Shown piece after piece: positions 1 to 8,665 of a stretch of DNA of 64,000 nucleotides. Both the position numbers and the translations under genes were made by a program. Origin of the DNA: Burkholderiaceae bacterium. GTDB lineage: Bacteria; Pseudomonadota; Gammaproteobacteria; Burkholderiales; Burkholderiaceae. The stretch is from assembly GCA_023266335.1 (NCBI GenBank), contig JAHFQJ010000001.1, positions 143,364-207,363 of the forward strand, given 5' to 3'. The notes below the pieces were generated by a model. The model was not told where the DNA came from. It saw nothing but the letters and a program-made list of their open reading frames with translations, and searched no databases. How positions within the stretch are numbered: position 1 is the first letter of the stretch; the number at the start of each line of letters is the position of its first letter.

Positions 1-622
1 GTATATCTGCAATGAATCTATAGATATTCTGTTCGGGTATTTTAGGTATAAAATCATCTAAACCTATGGCATTTATTATGTTTTGAGAATTTTCACCAGT
101 TTGATTTAAACACAAATTTATACCTAAACCTATAATTACATAATGTGTACTGCCTTGAGAAATAACTTCAGCTAATATTCCGCCTAATTTTTTATCCTGC
201 ATGATAATATCATTCGGCCATTTCAAAAAAATTAAATTTTGAAAAGTGTTTGAAATATTTTCAAAGGCTTGGCACACACTAATTCCGCTAACTAAGCTTA
301 AACCCGATGGAATATTATTGTCATTATTTTTTATAGGCAATTTCATTGCATAAGACATGATTAAACATTGTTTAGCTTGACTTTTCCATGCTCTTTTGTA
401 TTGACCTCTTCCATTAGTCTGTTCCCATGCTAAGGTTACAAATTGATTATTTTCATCTGTGAATAAATTAACATTATTTTGCCTAATTTTATCTTTCAAA
501 TAATCATTGGTTGAGTGAATGATTTCTAGCCATTCAACTTTTACAGCAGTATATGTTTGTAATATTTTTTGTGCTTCAAATGCAGTATAATTAAAAAAAG
601 AATTAGGAAATGTCGATTGCAT
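1..622 (-). CDS. birA: Biotin-[acetyl-CoA carboxylase] ligase BirA, cut by left window edge
   Basis: This is the N-terminal ~207 residues of biotin protein ligase, which activates biotin as biotinyl-AMP and transfers it to the biotin carboxyl carrier protein in the cytoplasm. Visible on the minus strand are the biotin-loop motif GRGQYKRAW (about residues 71-79), the following LKWPNDI segment and GGILAE, all typical of the catalytic domain. There is no N-terminal winged-helix domain, so this is a group I, non-repressor type enzyme. The start is taken as the ATG at 622, giving MQSTFPNSFF. The reading frame stays open to base 1 and the gene continues outside the window. It is divergent from the VanZ-like gene, and the 5' ends touch or overlap. 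Confidence 0.9.
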   Translation of the reverse strand, partial: MQSTFPNSFFNYTAFEAQKILQTYTAVKVEWLEIIHSTNDYLKDKIRQNNVNLFTDENNQFVTLAWEQTNGRGQYKRAWKSQAKQCLIMSYAMKLPIKNNDNNIPSGLSLVSGISVCQAFENISNTFQNLIFLKWPNDIIMQDKKLGGILAEVISQGSTHYVIIGLGINLCLNQTGENSQNIINAIGLDDFIPKIPEQNIYRFIADI

Positions 623-1879
623 ACTTTAAAATTTAATGTGGCACGTTACTTATTATGGATATATACTATTTTTATTGTATATGCTACATTGTACCCATTT
701 ATAGATTGGCAAAGCAATGGTGTGGGGTTATTCGATTTTTGGACCGATCCTTCAAGTAAATATATCAGCCGCTTTGATATTTGGCTGAATGTTTGCGGAT
801 ATGTGCCGTTAGGTGCTTTATGGGTATGGCGCTGGCATCCTAAACCAAGCGGAATTGTTGCTGTTTTTTTATCTAGTTTTATTTGCAGCATATTGTCTCT
901 TACGCTTGAAAGCTTACAAACATTTTTACCTTCACGTGTACCATCACAGCTTGATTGGTATACAAATACATTTGGCGCTTTTATGGGAGCAGTAACTGCA
1001 GTAATTTTATCTCCGAATATTTTGGCTAGAACTAAATTAGTATATTGGTATCGTATTTCTTTTGATGAAAACAGTAGTTTTGCTATTGCCTTATGTTTTT
1101 TATGGGCAATGGCAATTATTTTTCCGCAGCCCTATTGGTTTAGCTTAGGCAGCTGGGTTTCTCAACTTGAAGATGCTGATTTTTTAAACTACATTATTAA
1201 GTATTACCAATCAGTATGGATTTATTTATATAATTTACTGCCTAGAAGCATTATTTTTGCACCTGTAAATAAACTGCATATAATCCTTATTCCATTCGTC
1301 ATTGTGTTTAATATTTGCGGTATGTTATGGGCAATTACATTTAGTATGCGTAAAAATAGTTTTTGGTTTAGCCTAGGCATAATTTTTATTTTATATGTAA
1401 TAAAAATTGTAGCCTTAAGTTTTTATCTTTCTATATTTTATATGTCAATACCGCAGGAAGTATGGATTGGGCTTGGTATATCTGCTATTTTACTTTTACT
1501 GATGTGTAAAACTAAAGCTCTTGTACGAGGAATTTTATCTATAATATTTTTAATGCTTGCATTATTTTTCAGTAATATATTACCGCATAATTTATATCAT
1601 GAAGAAATTCTTGAAACATGGCAAAATAGTCAATATTCATATATGGTTGGTTTATTTAAATGGGTGGCATTATTGTTGCCATGGCTGGGCATGTTTTGGT
1701 GTATTAATAAAATTATCCGTTTAAAATATAATAATACTGAAGATAATAATCAAGATAGTAGCGAAAATAATGATGAAATTAGACTGATTAAGAAATATAA
1801 ATCTAAACACGAAAAAGATAAAGAGCTAGTACAACCAGAAGAAAATAAAGAAGTTAACGAAGCCAAAGAAACCGAATAA
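617..1879 (+). CDS. VanZ-like integral membrane protein
   Basis: A polytopic membrane protein of about 420 residues. Its N-terminal ~130 residues carry the VanZ-like pattern: a first membrane helix, then FDIWLNVCGYVPLG, a conserved SLTLESLQTFLPSR stretch and QLDWYTNTFGAFMG. VanZ-like proteins are named after a teicoplanin-resistance protein, but most members have no known biochemical role. Several further hydrophobic helices follow, and the C-terminal ~60 residues are a charged Asn/Glu/Lys-rich tail. The frame is open from an ATG at 569 inside birA. I prefer the TTG at 617 because AGGA lies about 8 bases upstream; a GTG at 638 is another option. The stop is two bases before trmJ, so the two are probably co-transcribed. 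Confidence 0.75.
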   Translation: MHTLKFNVARYLLWIYTIFIVYATLYPFIDWQSNGVGLFDFWTDPSSKYISRFDIWLNVCGYVPLGALWVWRWHPKPSGIVAVFLSSFICSILSLTLESLQTFLPSRVPSQLDWYTNTFGAFMGAVTAVILSPNILARTKLVYWYRISFDENSSFAIALCFLWAMAIIFPQPYWFSLGSWVSQLEDADFLNYIIKYYQSVWIYLYNLLPRSIIFAPVNKLHIILIPFVIVFNICGMLWAITFSMRKNSFWFSLGIIFILYVIKIVALSFYLSIFYMSIPQEVWIGLGISAILLLLMCKTKALVRGILSIIFLMLALFFSNILPHNLYHEEILETWQNSQYSYMVGLFKWVALLLPWLGMFWCINKIIRLKYNNTEDNNQDSSENNDEIRLIKKYKSKHEKDKELVQPEENKEVNEAKETE

Positions 1880-1881
1880 TT

Positions 1882-2631
1882 ATGATTAATATAAAATTTA
1901 TCCTTGTTGAAACCACTCATTCAGGAAATATTGGTGCAAGTGCGAGAGCAATTAAAGTTATGGGTTTTGATAAACTTTGCTTAGTTAATCCAAAATGTAA
2001 TTATAAAGATGAGCAGGCTATAGCAATGGCAAGCAATGCATCTGATATTTTAAATAGTATCAGTGTTTATAGGGGTGAAAATGCATTTAATCAAGCAATT
2101 GCTGATGCGCATATAAATATTGCATTAACTGCCAGAAAAAGAGAACTGTCTCCTCTGCAGATTAATAGTCATGAATTATGTAATTTTTTATTATCTATAC
2201 AGGAAAATAAAACTGTAAATTGTAATCTAATTTTTGGCAATGAACAATTTGGTTTAAGTAATCAAGATGTATTAAAATGCTCGCATATACTTCATATTCA
2301 GGCAAATCCTCAATATTCATCTTTAAATTTATCGCAAGCTGTGCAGATTATTACTTATGAGCTAAGTAAAATTTCTTTAAATTTTATTCAGGATATTAAT
2401 AAAATCACGCAAACTACAAACTCAGATTTACAGGCAAATTTTGAACAAGTAGACGGCATGCATAATCATTTTATGCATGCATTAGCCCATATTAATTTTT
2501 ATGATGAAAATGAACCACAAAAATTACCGCAGCGGTTGCAGAAATTATGGGCAAGAAGCCAGTTAACCACTCAAGAAGTTAATATTTTAAGAGGAATAGC
2601 AAAAAATATTTTGAAATTAAAAGCAGTTTAG
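1882..2631 (+). CDS. trmJ: tRNA (cytidine/uridine-2'-O-)-methyltransferase TrmJ
   Basis: A SPOUT-fold (TrmH/SpoU superfamily) methyltransferase of 249 residues, the usual length for TrmJ, which 2'-O-methylates position 32 of certain tRNAs using S-adenosylmethionine. The sequence shows the family start motif FILVETTHSGNIGASARA (residues ~6-23), the central LIFGNEQFGLSNQD (motif 2, ~114-127) and the knot motif SSLNLSQAVQIITYEL (~148-163). It follows the VanZ-like gene by two bases and its last four bases overlap the end of tsaD on the other strand, so the two genes converge with no room for a separate terminator. Confidence 0.9.
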   Translation: MINIKFILVETTHSGNIGASARAIKVMGFDKLCLVNPKCNYKDEQAIAMASNASDILNSISVYRGENAFNQAIADAHINIALTARKRELSPLQINSHELCNFLLSIQENKTVNCNLIFGNEQFGLSNQDVLKCSHILHIQANPQYSSLNLSQAVQIITYELSKISLNFIQDINKITQTTNSDLQANFEQVDGMHNHFMHALAHINFYDENEPQKLPQRLQKLWARSQLTTQEVNILRGIAKNILKLKAV

Positions 2632-3695
2632 CTATGCAACTTCATTCGAGGCAGCACGTCAAAATTTCCATTTGCAAAGTTTTTTAATAATTCAGGATTT
2701 TTCTTAATTTTTAAATCAGCTGCTAATGCTATCATAGCCGCATTATCAGTACACCATTTTAAAGGCGGATAATAAATTTGATATTTATGCTTAGCACATA
2801 TAATGTTTAATTTTTCACGTAATTGTAAATTAGCACTCACACCGCCGCATACGACTAAATTTAATTCTGCATTTAATTTTAGTTTCTTACTTTCTTTAAT
2901 CATTCTCATGGCTTTCATGCATTTAAAGCTTAAAACATCTGTGGTCGCTTCAACAAACGAAGCACAAATATCAGCTTTATTCTGTTCTGTTAAATTTTCA
3001 GCTCCGCCCATACGTTTTACTTGAGTCAAAACTGCAGTTTTTAATCCTGCAAAAGAAAAATCTAAACAATTAGAATGCTGCATTGGGCGCGGAAAATTAT
3101 AAATATCCTCACCTTGATGAGCAATTTTTGAGACTTGAGGTCCGCCTGGATACGGCATGCCTAATAATTTTGCAGTTTTATCAAAAGCCTCACCGGCTGA
3201 ATCATCTAATGTTTCACCAAGAATTTCATATTCATTTACATCTTGTACCCAAATGAGTTGAGTATTTCCGCCTGAAACAAGTAAACACAAAAATGGAAAT
3301 TCTAAAGTACTTGATGTATCGAGCAACGGCGATAAAATATGCCCTTCTAAATGATGAATGCCTAAAATTGGTTTGTTTAATGCAAATGCCATGCTGTTTG
3401 CAGTGCTTGCTCCAACCAGTAACGCTCCGGCTAAACCCGGACCTTGAGTGTAAGCAAAAATATCTATATTATTCAAATTAATATTTGCTTCAAACAAGCT
3501 TTGCTGAATTAAAGGTATAATTTTTGCTAAATGATCACGTGAGGCTAATTCAGGGACTACCCCGCCATAAGCTTGATGTAATGGAATTTGTGAATGAAGT
3601 GCATGTGATAATAATCCATTCTCATTATTATAAATAGCAACGGCGGTTTCATCACACGAGCTTTCAATGGCAAGAATATTAATATTTTTAGTCAT
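2628..3695 (-). CDS. tsaD: tRNA N6-threonylcarbamoyladenosine transferase TsaD
   Basis: TsaD (formerly Gcp/YgjD) transfers the threonylcarbamoyl group to A37 of ANN-decoding tRNAs, together with TsaB and TsaE. It is 355 residues, a normal family length. The metal-binding HxxxH is present as H115 and H119 in HHLEGH. Other ASKHA-fold motifs are ESSCDETAVA near the N-terminus, GGVVPELASR (~44-53), QGPGLAGALLVG (~84-95) and LVVCGGVSAN in the C-terminal half. The start ATG gives MTKNINILAIESSCDE, in register with homologues. It ends over the last four bases of the convergent trmJ. A perfect 7-bp inverted repeat lies just upstream. Confidence 0.96.
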   Translation of the reverse strand: MTKNINILAIESSCDETAVAIYNNENGLLSHALHSQIPLHQAYGGVVPELASRDHLAKIIPLIQQSLFEANINLNNIDIFAYTQGPGLAGALLVGASTANSMAFALNKPILGIHHLEGHILSPLLDTSSTLEFPFLCLLVSGGNTQLIWVQDVNEYEILGETLDDSAGEAFDKTAKLLGMPYPGGPQVSKIAHQGEDIYNFPRPMQHSNCLDFSFAGLKTAVLTQVKRMGGAENLTEQNKADICASFVEATTDVLSFKCMKAMRMIKESKKLKLNAELNLVVCGGVSANLQLREKLNIICAKHKYQIYYPPLKWCTDNAAMIALAADLKIKKNPELLKNFANGNFDVLPRMKLHS

Positions 3696-3718
3696 TATTA
3701 TACGGATTAAGTTAATTA

Positions 3719-3751
3719 CACACTCGCCAAAACTTATGCAACAAGAGTGTG
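3719..3751. other. Inverted repeat upstream of tsaD
   Basis: CACACTC at 3719-3725 and GAGTGTG at 3745-3751 form a perfect 7-bp inverted repeat around a 19-base spacer, starting 24 bases upstream of the tsaD ATG. It could fold in the tsaD leader or act as a protein-binding site. There is no T-run to make it a terminator. The rest of the 262-bp gap to the next gene is AT-rich and holds nothing I recognise. Confidence 0.4.
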
Positions 3752-3957
3752 CTAGAAGTAATTATGAAAATTTATTATCATTTAGCTATATTATATAATA
3801 TTCTATAAGAATAAATCACGTAAATAGTTTATTTGTCCAAAGTTCCATAAAACTGTAAAACAGACTCGCAATCAGATAAATTGCTTAATTAGCCACGGTT
3901 ATTGATTTAATTCGCATAAATGAATACAATTGTGTTTTAAACTCATTAATTTAAATT

Positions 3958-5301
3958 ATGAAATTAAGTAGAACTATGATAGTAGGTTTTTTAGCTGCAA
4001 ATGGTATAAATGCTTACTCTGTAGGTTCATCAAGTAAATCCGGTAGTAAAAAAAGGGGGGATTATGCTAGGGTTGATTATGGCAGTAATGGTACAGACAT
4101 AAAAGTTACAAATATAACTTCCAGAAATACTTTTAGTGTTGCTACAAAAACCCTCACTGATAGTCTTCCCGAAGGTACTATTGTAAAAATTAAAGATGAA
4201 AATACATCAAAACCTTACATAAGAATAACTTTACCAGATGAAGAATCACATTCAACTAAACCTAGTGGGTATGGTAAACCAAGCTCATCTAAAGCTGTTG
4301 AAAAAAGAGCACCTAAACCTAAAGGTGGCAGCGGCGGTGGTAAAGGAGGAGCTAAAGTTGGTAAAAAATTTAGAGCAGGAGCAGCAGCATCGTTTGGTGA
4401 TAATGGAGAGGCTGAACCTGAAGATCGTGCCCATAATGAAAGAATGTTACTTGAAAAAATAATAATGTTTTGTAATCCTACTGGTAATTTAGAAGATGTT
4501 GGAAAAAACATTTTATCAAAAGTAAAAACTTTAACCGATTTAACAAAGCTTTGGGAAAATTTATGCGGACTACAAACTCCTCTTTTTTGGTCTAATAAGC
4601 CTGAATTAGAACAAATACAAGCGAATTCTGATGCATTAGATTTGAGTCTAGGAAGAGTAAATAATGGTACTATTTCAAGAGCTGAGCTAGCTCTTGATTC
4701 TACTTTATATGGAGTGATGGCTATGTTGGGACAGGTCGATCTTGTTCCTGATTTAGATAGTCCAGAGATTGGTGATGTAAATTTTCTTGGTAATGCTTTA
4801 AGTTGTATCAATTTTGATAATGAACTTGAATATGGTGCAACTAGAGAGATGGTGGATAAGGGAGATTGGTATTGGACAAATAAGCAGTTAATAAAATTAA
4901 TAGATCAGGATCCGGACTTAAGCGAGGCTGACAAAGTTGGATGTAAAACAGAATTAGATCATGTAGATAAAATTATGCAGGCTGCTGTTGTTGGTGTGCA
5001 GAGAGACGATGATAATAAAAAAGAGCTTAAAGTAGCTAGTCCATTTACAATGTATTTAGCTAATACAATATTAAATAATATACAAATAAGATTAGTAGGA
5101 ACTAAACTAACTGGTCAAATAAATAAAGGTGACTTGATAAAACAACATAATGATGCCGAGGCTATTCACCGTGTTGCTAAAATAGCCGCTTCATCAATAT
5201 TAGGAGGAGTGTCTGTATTAATAACTGCCGCAGTGATAATTACAAAATGTTGTAAACATAGAAGACCAAACCAAGATATGGAAATGGGAAGCAGGCGTTA
5301 A
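3958..5301 (+). CDS. Unrecognised secreted protein with Gly/Lys-rich linker and C-terminal membrane anchor
   Basis: I do not recognise this 447-residue protein. Seen in the sequence: a basic N-terminus followed by a short hydrophobic stretch ending near GINAYS, compatible with a weak signal peptide; a low-complexity Ser/Lys/Gly/Pro region (~85-150, including GGSGGGKGGAKVGKKFRAG); a folded-looking acidic middle; one strong hydrophobic segment near the C-terminus (~409-431, ASSILGGVSVLITAAVIITK); and a short basic tail with CCKHRRPNQD. This single-span layout with a cationic tail is unusual for a bacterial envelope protein and suggests a lineage-specific surface or secreted protein. Calling it a host-directed effector is inference only. 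It lies between tsaD and the rodZ-pilW-rlmN block and shares a terminator with rodZ. Confidence 0.6.
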   Translation: MKLSRTMIVGFLAANGINAYSVGSSSKSGSKKRGDYARVDYGSNGTDIKVTNITSRNTFSVATKTLTDSLPEGTIVKIKDENTSKPYIRITLPDEESHSTKPSGYGKPSSSKAVEKRAPKPKGGSGGGKGGAKVGKKFRAGAAASFGDNGEAEPEDRAHNERMLLEKIIMFCNPTGNLEDVGKNILSKVKTLTDLTKLWENLCGLQTPLFWSNKPELEQIQANSDALDLSLGRVNNGTISRAELALDSTLYGVMAMLGQVDLVPDLDSPEIGDVNFLGNALSCINFDNELEYGATREMVDKGDWYWTNKQLIKLIDQDPDLSEADKVGCKTELDHVDKIMQAAVVGVQRDDDNKKELKVASPFTMYLANTILNNIQIRLVGTKLTGQINKGDLIKQHNDAEAIHRVAKIAASSILGGVSVLITAAVIITKCCKHRRPNQDMEMGSRR

Positions 5302-5328
5302 AAAGAGCTTATTTTTTGTCTAACAAAA

Positions 5329-5356
5329 TTTAATCTGACCAAATAATCAGATTAAA
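5329..5356. terminator. Bidirectional terminator between convergent genes
   Basis: TTTAATCTGA (5329-5338) and TCAGATTAAA (5347-5356) form a perfect 10-bp stem with an 8-base loop, placed between the stop of the orphan gene (5301) and the stop of rodZ (5374). The T-rich arm at the left favours termination of rodZ transcription; the structure can serve both strands. Confidence 0.65.
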
Positions 5357-5373
5357 TATATTAGAAAATATGC

Positions 5374-6138
5374 TCAATTATCCGCCTTAATAATATAAGC
5401 TAGTGGTATTGTTGTTGCATTTGGCTGAAAGCTTGCATCAATAATACCATTTTTTAGCACGGAATTTGCCTCATTATCAGCTGTTTTGTTACTTATAACT
5501 AAAGATTTACTTAAATTACTGCCGTAGTCATTTTTAGCATTTGTGTCTAAGGCTTTATATGATTTCAATTCTTTATCCAGAGTTAAAACTGAAATTTTTT
5601 GCATTGATTGAGTTTGAGTATTATCAGCACTTAGAATACTTGCATTTTTAATAAAATCTGCACCCGTTCCGGTATAGGTTTTTAATAAAAATACTCCTAA
5701 CAGCACAGCACAAACTCCGCCTGCAAATATATACATATGATTGCCTGATTTATCAATTTCTGCACTGTCTTTGGCAAATAAAGAGGCAACATTTAAGTAT
5801 GCATTTTTTATGCTGTTATTACTATTATTATTTTCAGAACCTTGCTCATGCCAAATCTGATTAAATAATTTGTCTATCTTAACATTTGTATGTTTAGCAT
5901 AACGGGTTACAAGACTTTTTGTGTATATCTCGTGCATCACAGAAAAATCTCCATTCTCTATTTGCTTTAGTCTGGACGGAGACACCTTTAGAATTTCAGA
6001 CATGGCACAAATGCTGATATTATCAGCTTCTCGTGATGTCTTTAACAGATTACCTAATTCTTTTTGCTGCGGATAGGTATCAAACATTTCATCCGCAATA
6101 ATATTATTATACATATTCATATTATTCCACCTACTCAA
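5374..6138 (-). CDS. rodZ: RodZ-like cell-shape protein (HTH domain plus membrane helix)
   Basis: RodZ links the MreB cytoskeleton to the inner membrane. The N-terminal cytoplasmic part (~25-95) is a Cro/C1-type helix-turn-helix of the RodZ kind: LGNLLKTSREADNISICAMS, then ILKVSPSRLKQIENGDFS and SLVTRYAKHTNVKIDKLF. A single membrane helix follows (~134-155, MYIFAGGVCAVLLGVFLLKT). The periplasmic remainder is only ~100 residues and shows no clear DUF4115 domain, so the protein is short and its C-terminus divergent. It follows pilW on the same strand in the order rlmN-pilW-rodZ known from betaproteobacteria. The usual next gene, ispG, is missing here. The start may be a few codons downstream (MNMYNN). 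Confidence 0.82.
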   Translation of the reverse strand: MSRWNNMNMYNNIIADEMFDTYPQQKELGNLLKTSREADNISICAMSEILKVSPSRLKQIENGDFSVMHEIYTKSLVTRYAKHTNVKIDKLFNQIWHEQGSENNNSNNSIKNAYLNVASLFAKDSAEIDKSGNHMYIFAGGVCAVLLGVFLLKTYTGTGADFIKNASILSADNTQTQSMQKISVLTLDKELKSYKALDTNAKNDYGSNLSKSLVISNKTADNEANSVLKNGIIDASFQPNATTIPLAYIIKADN

Positions 6139-6192
6139 CTACTTTATAATTTAATTATAGTAAAACTACTTAGTAGTGGTGTATATTTTTAA

Positions 6193-6987
6193 TTATTGTT
6201 CTACTAAATTTCTATGATATTTAATTACTTCTTGACTATTCGGAAATTCTGACACTAGCTTATTTCCCCATAGTTTTACGCTAATTGCATTTCCGCTAAG
6301 TTTAAATATATTAATTGCCAGCCATAATAACTCCGGATCTGATACATTTGTTAGTCCAATGCGGTTTATCATACTTTCTGCGTCTAACACATTATTTTGT
6401 TTCGCATAAATATAAGCTACATATATATTTGCCGGCACATAATCCGGATTTAATTCTAAACTTTTCTGCAATAATTCTATTGCTTTTTTGTAGTTTTTTT
6501 GATACATATGACATACAGCTTCATTGGCTAAAATTTTTGGATACAAAATTGCATTTGCATATGGCTCTACTTGAGATAAATAGTCTAAGCCTTGAATATT
6601 ATTCTGTTTGCATAAAAACCAGCCGTAATTGTTTAAAATATCAGGGTTCTTATTTTTAGCTAGAGCTTGCTTAAAAAACTTATCTGCTTCAGGATAATCC
6701 TGTAGCCCCATTAAAGTTATAGCTTTTAAATGCAGTGCTTCTGTATTACTGTCATCTTCTTTCAATATTTCATCTAATGATTTCAGTGCAAGTTCATATT
6801 GTTTAATCCCAATATAGTGCTTAGCTAGTTCTAAACGCACAGCAAATCTCTCTTGGCTGGAAGCTGGAGTTGGTTTAGTGCTTTCCGGTAGTTCGTATAG
6901 TACCTGAGGGGGAAGCTTAGCATTATTTTTTGCGCATGATGCTAATATGGATAAACTCAATATAGTGATAATAGATAAATAGCGCAT
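6193..6987 (-). CDS. pilW: Type IV pilus biogenesis/stability lipoprotein PilW (PilF)
   Basis: An outer-membrane lipoprotein with tetratricopeptide repeats that in other bacteria is needed for assembly of the PilQ secretin and stable type IV pili. It has 264 residues. The signal peptide ends in a lipobox LASC (acylated Cys at ~18), and is followed by about six TPR-like helices, e.g. LAKHYIGIKQYELALKSLDE, and in the middle LLQKSLELNPDYVPANIYVA. It lies 54 bases upstream of rodZ on the same strand, and rlmN is upstream of it; this neighbourhood supports the identification. A type IV pilin gene is present elsewhere in the window (50444). Confidence 0.85.
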   Translation of the reverse strand: MRYLSIITILSLSILASCAKNNAKLPPQVLYELPESTKPTPASSQERFAVRLELAKHYIGIKQYELALKSLDEILKEDDSNTEALHLKAITLMGLQDYPEADKFFKQALAKNKNPDILNNYGWFLCKQNNIQGLDYLSQVEPYANAILYPKILANEAVCHMYQKNYKKAIELLQKSLELNPDYVPANIYVAYIYAKQNNVLDAESMINRIGLTNVSDPELLWLAINIFKLSGNAISVKLWGNKLVSEFPNSQEVIKYHRNLVEQ

Positions 6988-7033
6988 TATAAAGACCCGT
7001 TTATATTTACATTTAAGTAATTACTTTATTATA

Positions 7034-7121
7034 TACTAATCAGATTTCAATGTGCGAACTTCGCTTCGTTGCTGTCATAATTTATTCCGACCGCCTTGCT
7101 GCAAAATAACTACAATTAGTA
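7034..7121 (+). repeat. Dispersed miniature repeat, family A, copy 1
   Basis: An 88-bp copy in the rlmN-pilW gap. It begins TACTAATCAGATTTCAATG and ends CTACAATTAGTA, the two ends being imperfect inverted repeats. The internal TAATTTATTCC and the CGCCTTGCTGC block match the copies at 39371, 32623 and 46207; relative to the two long copies this one lacks the middle. See the findings for the family. Confidence 0.8.
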
Positions 7122-7221
7122 CATGAATAAAGACAAAAAATTATTCTGTTGATTGATTTCTGGTTTTAAAGTATAAAATATACACAAATTATTTTAAATA
7201 CATTTCTTAAGCTATTTAAGC

Positions 7222-8376
7222 TTAAACCTTTTGTAGTCTAATAGCAATGTTTGTTTTATCTTTAATATCTCCGGCTAATTGACCGCAGGCAGCATCTATA
7301 TCATCGCCACGGGTTTTTCTTACCGTAGTAACTATGCCGGCTTTGCTTAAAATATGTGCAAATTTAGATATACGTTCGGGCTTAGATGCTAATAATCCTG
7401 ATTGCGGAAAAGGATTGAATGGAATTAAATTAAATTTACACGATATATTTTTTACCAATTCAATTAATTGATAAGCATGTTCATCACTATCGTTACAATT
7501 TTGCAGCATACAATATTCAAATGTAATAAAATCACGAGGTGCATGCTCTAAATATTGCCGGCATGTATTTAATAATTGCTCTAAAGGATATTTTTTATTA
7601 ATGGGTACTAAGATATTACGTAATTCATTATTAGGTGCATGTAAAGACACGGCTAAAGATACAGGGCATTCGTGCAGTTTTTCCATAAACGGTATAATGC
7701 CTGAGGTTGATAAAGTTACCCGCCTTCTGCTTAAACCGTAAGCATAATCATCTAACATAATTTTTAAAGCCGGCAGCACATTATTATAATTTAATAATGG
7801 TTCTCCCATGCCCATCATTACAACATTTGTAATAATGCGTTTTGATTTTTCAAGACGTTGATATTCTTCATGTTCATGCAGTAAATTTTCTGCCATCCAT
7901 AATTGACCTATGATTTCTGCTGTGCTTAAATTTCTATTAAATCCTTGTTTGCCAGTTGAGCAGAATTTACAATTAACTGCACACCCCGCCTGACTTGAAA
8001 TGCATAGCGTTCCGCGGTTTGTTTCCGGAATAAAGACTGTCTCAACTAAATTTCCATCATTGACATCAATTAGCCATTTAACTGTTCCGTCAGCAGATTT
8101 ATGAAAACTCGCAATTTTTGGAGGTTCAATTTTTGCAAGAGTTTGTAATTTATTACGGAATGAAACAGCTAAATCAGTCATTAAATTAAAATCAGCAATT
8201 CTATATTGATGAATCCATTTAAATAATTGTTTTGCTCTAAAAGATTTTTCATCGATAGATACACACCAATTTGTTAGAGCTGCCAAATCAAAATTTAGTA
8301 AATTAATTTTTTCTAAACTATTATCTTGAGGGGCTTGATTTTTATCAGTGAAATCGATATGCATTGAAGTATTCAC
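7222..8376 (-). CDS. rlmN: Dual-specificity 23S rRNA A2503/tRNA A37 C2-methyltransferase RlmN
   Basis: A radical SAM enzyme that methylates C2 of A2503 in 23S rRNA and A37 in some tRNAs. It has 384 residues, a normal length. The 4Fe-4S cluster motif CxxxCxxC is C132, C136, C139 in [20 protein letters not shown]. Further family signatures are [38 protein letters not shown] and the C-terminal methyl-carrier cysteine region [11 protein letters not shown]. It is the first gene of the rlmN-pilW-rodZ block, but a 234-bp gap with a family A repeat now separates it from pilW, so co-transcription may be lost. The N-terminal ~20 residues may belong to a shorter start. Confidence 0.96.
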   Translation of the reverse strand: MNTSMHIDFTDKNQAPQDNSLEKINLLNFDLAALTNWCVSIDEKSFRAKQLFKWIHQYRIADFNLMTDLAVSFRNKLQTLAKIEPPKIASFHKSADGTVKWLIDVNDGNLVETVFIPETNRGTLCISSQAGCAVNCKFCSTGKQGFNRNLSTAEIIGQLWMAENLLHEHEEYQRLEKSKRIITNVVMMGMGEPLLNYNNVLPALKIMLDDYAYGLSRRRVTLSTSGIIPFMEKLHECPVSLAVSLHAPNNELRNILVPINKKYPLEQLLNTCRQYLEHAPRDFITFEYCMLQNCNDSDEHAYQLIELVKNISCKFNLIPFNPFPQSGLLASKPERISKFAHILSKAGIVTTVRKTRGDDIDAACGQLAGDIKDKTNIAIRLQKV

Positions 8377-8474
8377 ACTATTATTGTACAGGATAAACTA
8401 TCTGAAATTATAGCACATATTGGTGTTTTAATACATAACTGAGATAATTTTAGATGTAAGCATATCGTACACTC

Positions 8475-8570
8475 TTATTCTAACCAAAGCGTAATTACCT
8501 CTTGATAATCTGAAATTTTCATTTCACGAAGCTGAAGATCAAGCATCGAATCTATCCATTTTTTTATCAT
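8475..8570 (-). pseudogene. Remnant of a GNAT-family N-acetyltransferase (N-terminus only)
   Basis: A 31-codon frame on the minus strand between rlmN and glyA reads from an ATG at 8570 to a TAA at 8475. It includes LREMKISDYQEVITLWLE, which looks like the first strand and helix of GNAT acetyltransferases (typically IREMTxxDYxAVxxLW). The frame stops where the second helix should begin and no continuation is evident in the other frames, so this is most simply the decayed 5' end of a lost acetyltransferase gene. The assignment rests on this short motif alone. Confidence 0.5.
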
Positions 8571-8613
8571 TACTTAAACTAGAATTATAAGCAAGGTATA
8601 CTGATATTTGCTT

Positions 8614-8656
8614 ATATACTGCCACAAGTTTAGTGCTAAGAGCAAGAGCAGTATAT
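8614..8656. other. Perfect 9-bp inverted repeat downstream of glyA
   Basis: ATATACTGC (8614-8622) and GCAGTATAT (8648-8656) are perfect complements around a 25-base loop, ten bases past the glyA stop. It could protect or end the glyA transcript, but there is no T-run. Confidence 0.45.
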
Positions 8657-8665
8657 AAATTATCA

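Noticed and set aside
4215-4811. A 198-codon open frame antisense to the orphan gene at 3958
   Set aside because: It is Pro/Leu/Ser-rich in the way expected from the complement of a Gly/Lys-rich coding sequence, lacks a ribosome-binding site, and the sense frame has a better start, signal-like N-terminus and terminator.
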